From Natrialbaceae archaeon (GTDB lineage Archaea > Halobacteriota > Halobacteria > Halobacteriales > Natrialbaceae): 5,376 nucleotides of DNA. The notes under the pieces were generated by a model. That model did no database searches. It had not been told where the DNA came from and saw only the letters and a list, made by a program, of their open reading frames with translations. Every line of letters begins with the position of its first letter. The first letter of the stretch is position 1. Location of the stretch: the NCBI GenBank assembly GCA_003552325.1, contig PUKM01000177.1, positions 1-5,376 on the forward strand. Direction: 5' to 3'. This document shows positions 5,027 to 5,376 of the stretch, piece after piece. Made by a program: the position numbers and the translations under genes.

Positions 5027-5376
5027 ATGCGCTTTGGGTACAGCGACACCTGTCTCGAACACGACCCTGGGCCGCGCCATCCGGAGACGCCGGACCGGTT
5101 GCGCGCGATCCGCGAGCGGCTCAAACACAAACACGGTGTCGAATACGTCGAACCCGACCCCGAGACACTCGAGACGATGGCCGGGGTTCACGACCGGAGC
5201 TACCTCGAGGATGTCGAGGCGTTCTGTGCCGATGGTGGGGGCAGTTGGGATCCTGATACGACGGCCGTCGAGGAAACCTGGCCGGCGATCCAGATGGCGG
5301 TTGGGTCGGCGTGTTGGGCTGCGCGCCGGGCACTCGAGGGCGACGATGGACGACAGACGCCGTTTTCGTTGGGTCG
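5027..5376 (+). CDS. histone deacetylase family protein, 3' end missing
   Basis: ATG 5027 opens a frame that runs off the window; 116 complete codons are visible of a family usually about 330-380 residues long. The start MRFGYSDTCLEHDPG and RHPETPDRLRAI (17-28) form the family's HxxG..HPExPxR signature. VHDRSYLEDV (54-63) is the conserved xHxxxYxxxV element, and WDPDTTAVEETWPAIQMAVG (74-93) is the DxDT..s helix region. The catalytic His-His pair and zinc ligands lie beyond the window, so activity cannot be judged. The family removes acyl groups from lysines or small amines (HDAC/AcuC/acetylpolyamine amidohydrolase). It starts 4 bases after the histone stop, with no room for its own core promoter in the gap, so co-transcription is likely. 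It probably corresponds to haloarchaeal HdaI. Confidence 0.88.
   Translation, partial: MRFGYSDTCLEHDPGPRHPETPDRLRAIRERLKHKHGVEYVEPDPETLETMAGVHDRSYLEDVEAFCADGGGSWDPDTTAVEETWPAIQMAVGSACWAARRALEGDDGRQTPFSLG

Overview
The window comes from a halophilic archaeon (class Halobacteria). The proteins are GC-rich and strongly acidic. Promoters are short archaeal TATA boxes about 25-30 bases before start codons with no room for a Shine-Dalgarno leader. The RNase P RNA, the tandem histone and the three-OB-fold RPA protein are all of haloarchaeal type. The very high density of CTCGAG may point to the Natrialbales, but that is only a weak guess.

Layout. 1-1224 (+) is the C-terminal 407 residues of a DUF460 protein: RNase H/RuvC-like fold, long coiled coil, C-terminal domain. 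It begins before the window. Converging on it is a 59-residue two-helix membrane protein (1327-1506, -). An 87-base divergent promoter region follows, then the RNase P RNA gene rnpB (about 1595-2029, +), identified by its conserved P4 core and P1 closure. A 150-residue protein with a membrane helix at each end (2067-2519, -) converges on rnpB. The gene-free stretch 2520-2852 holds two tandem copies of a 97-99-base repeat. Each copy starts with the last 12 bases of the adjacent tRNA-Arg(GCG) gene (2853-2925, -). Bases 2926-3124 hold the tRNA promoter and two candidate promoters for the next gene.

The right third is a co-oriented chromatin/DNA-maintenance block: an RPA-type single-stranded DNA-binding protein (3125-4540), a two-fold archaeal histone (4591-5022), and, 4 bases later, the start of a histone-deacetylase-family protein (5027 to the window end, incomplete). 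From memory, Haloferax volcanii has the same neighbourhood (rpa2/rpaC, hstA, hdaI), so this block looks conserved rather than newly acquired.

No mobile element, CRISPR array or defence system is visible. The least ordinary parts are the tRNA-tail tandem repeats, whose hairpins show compensated changes between copies, and a possible leaderless upstream ORF ending one base before the RPA start. The histone next to the deacetylase is also notable because it has only two lysines.
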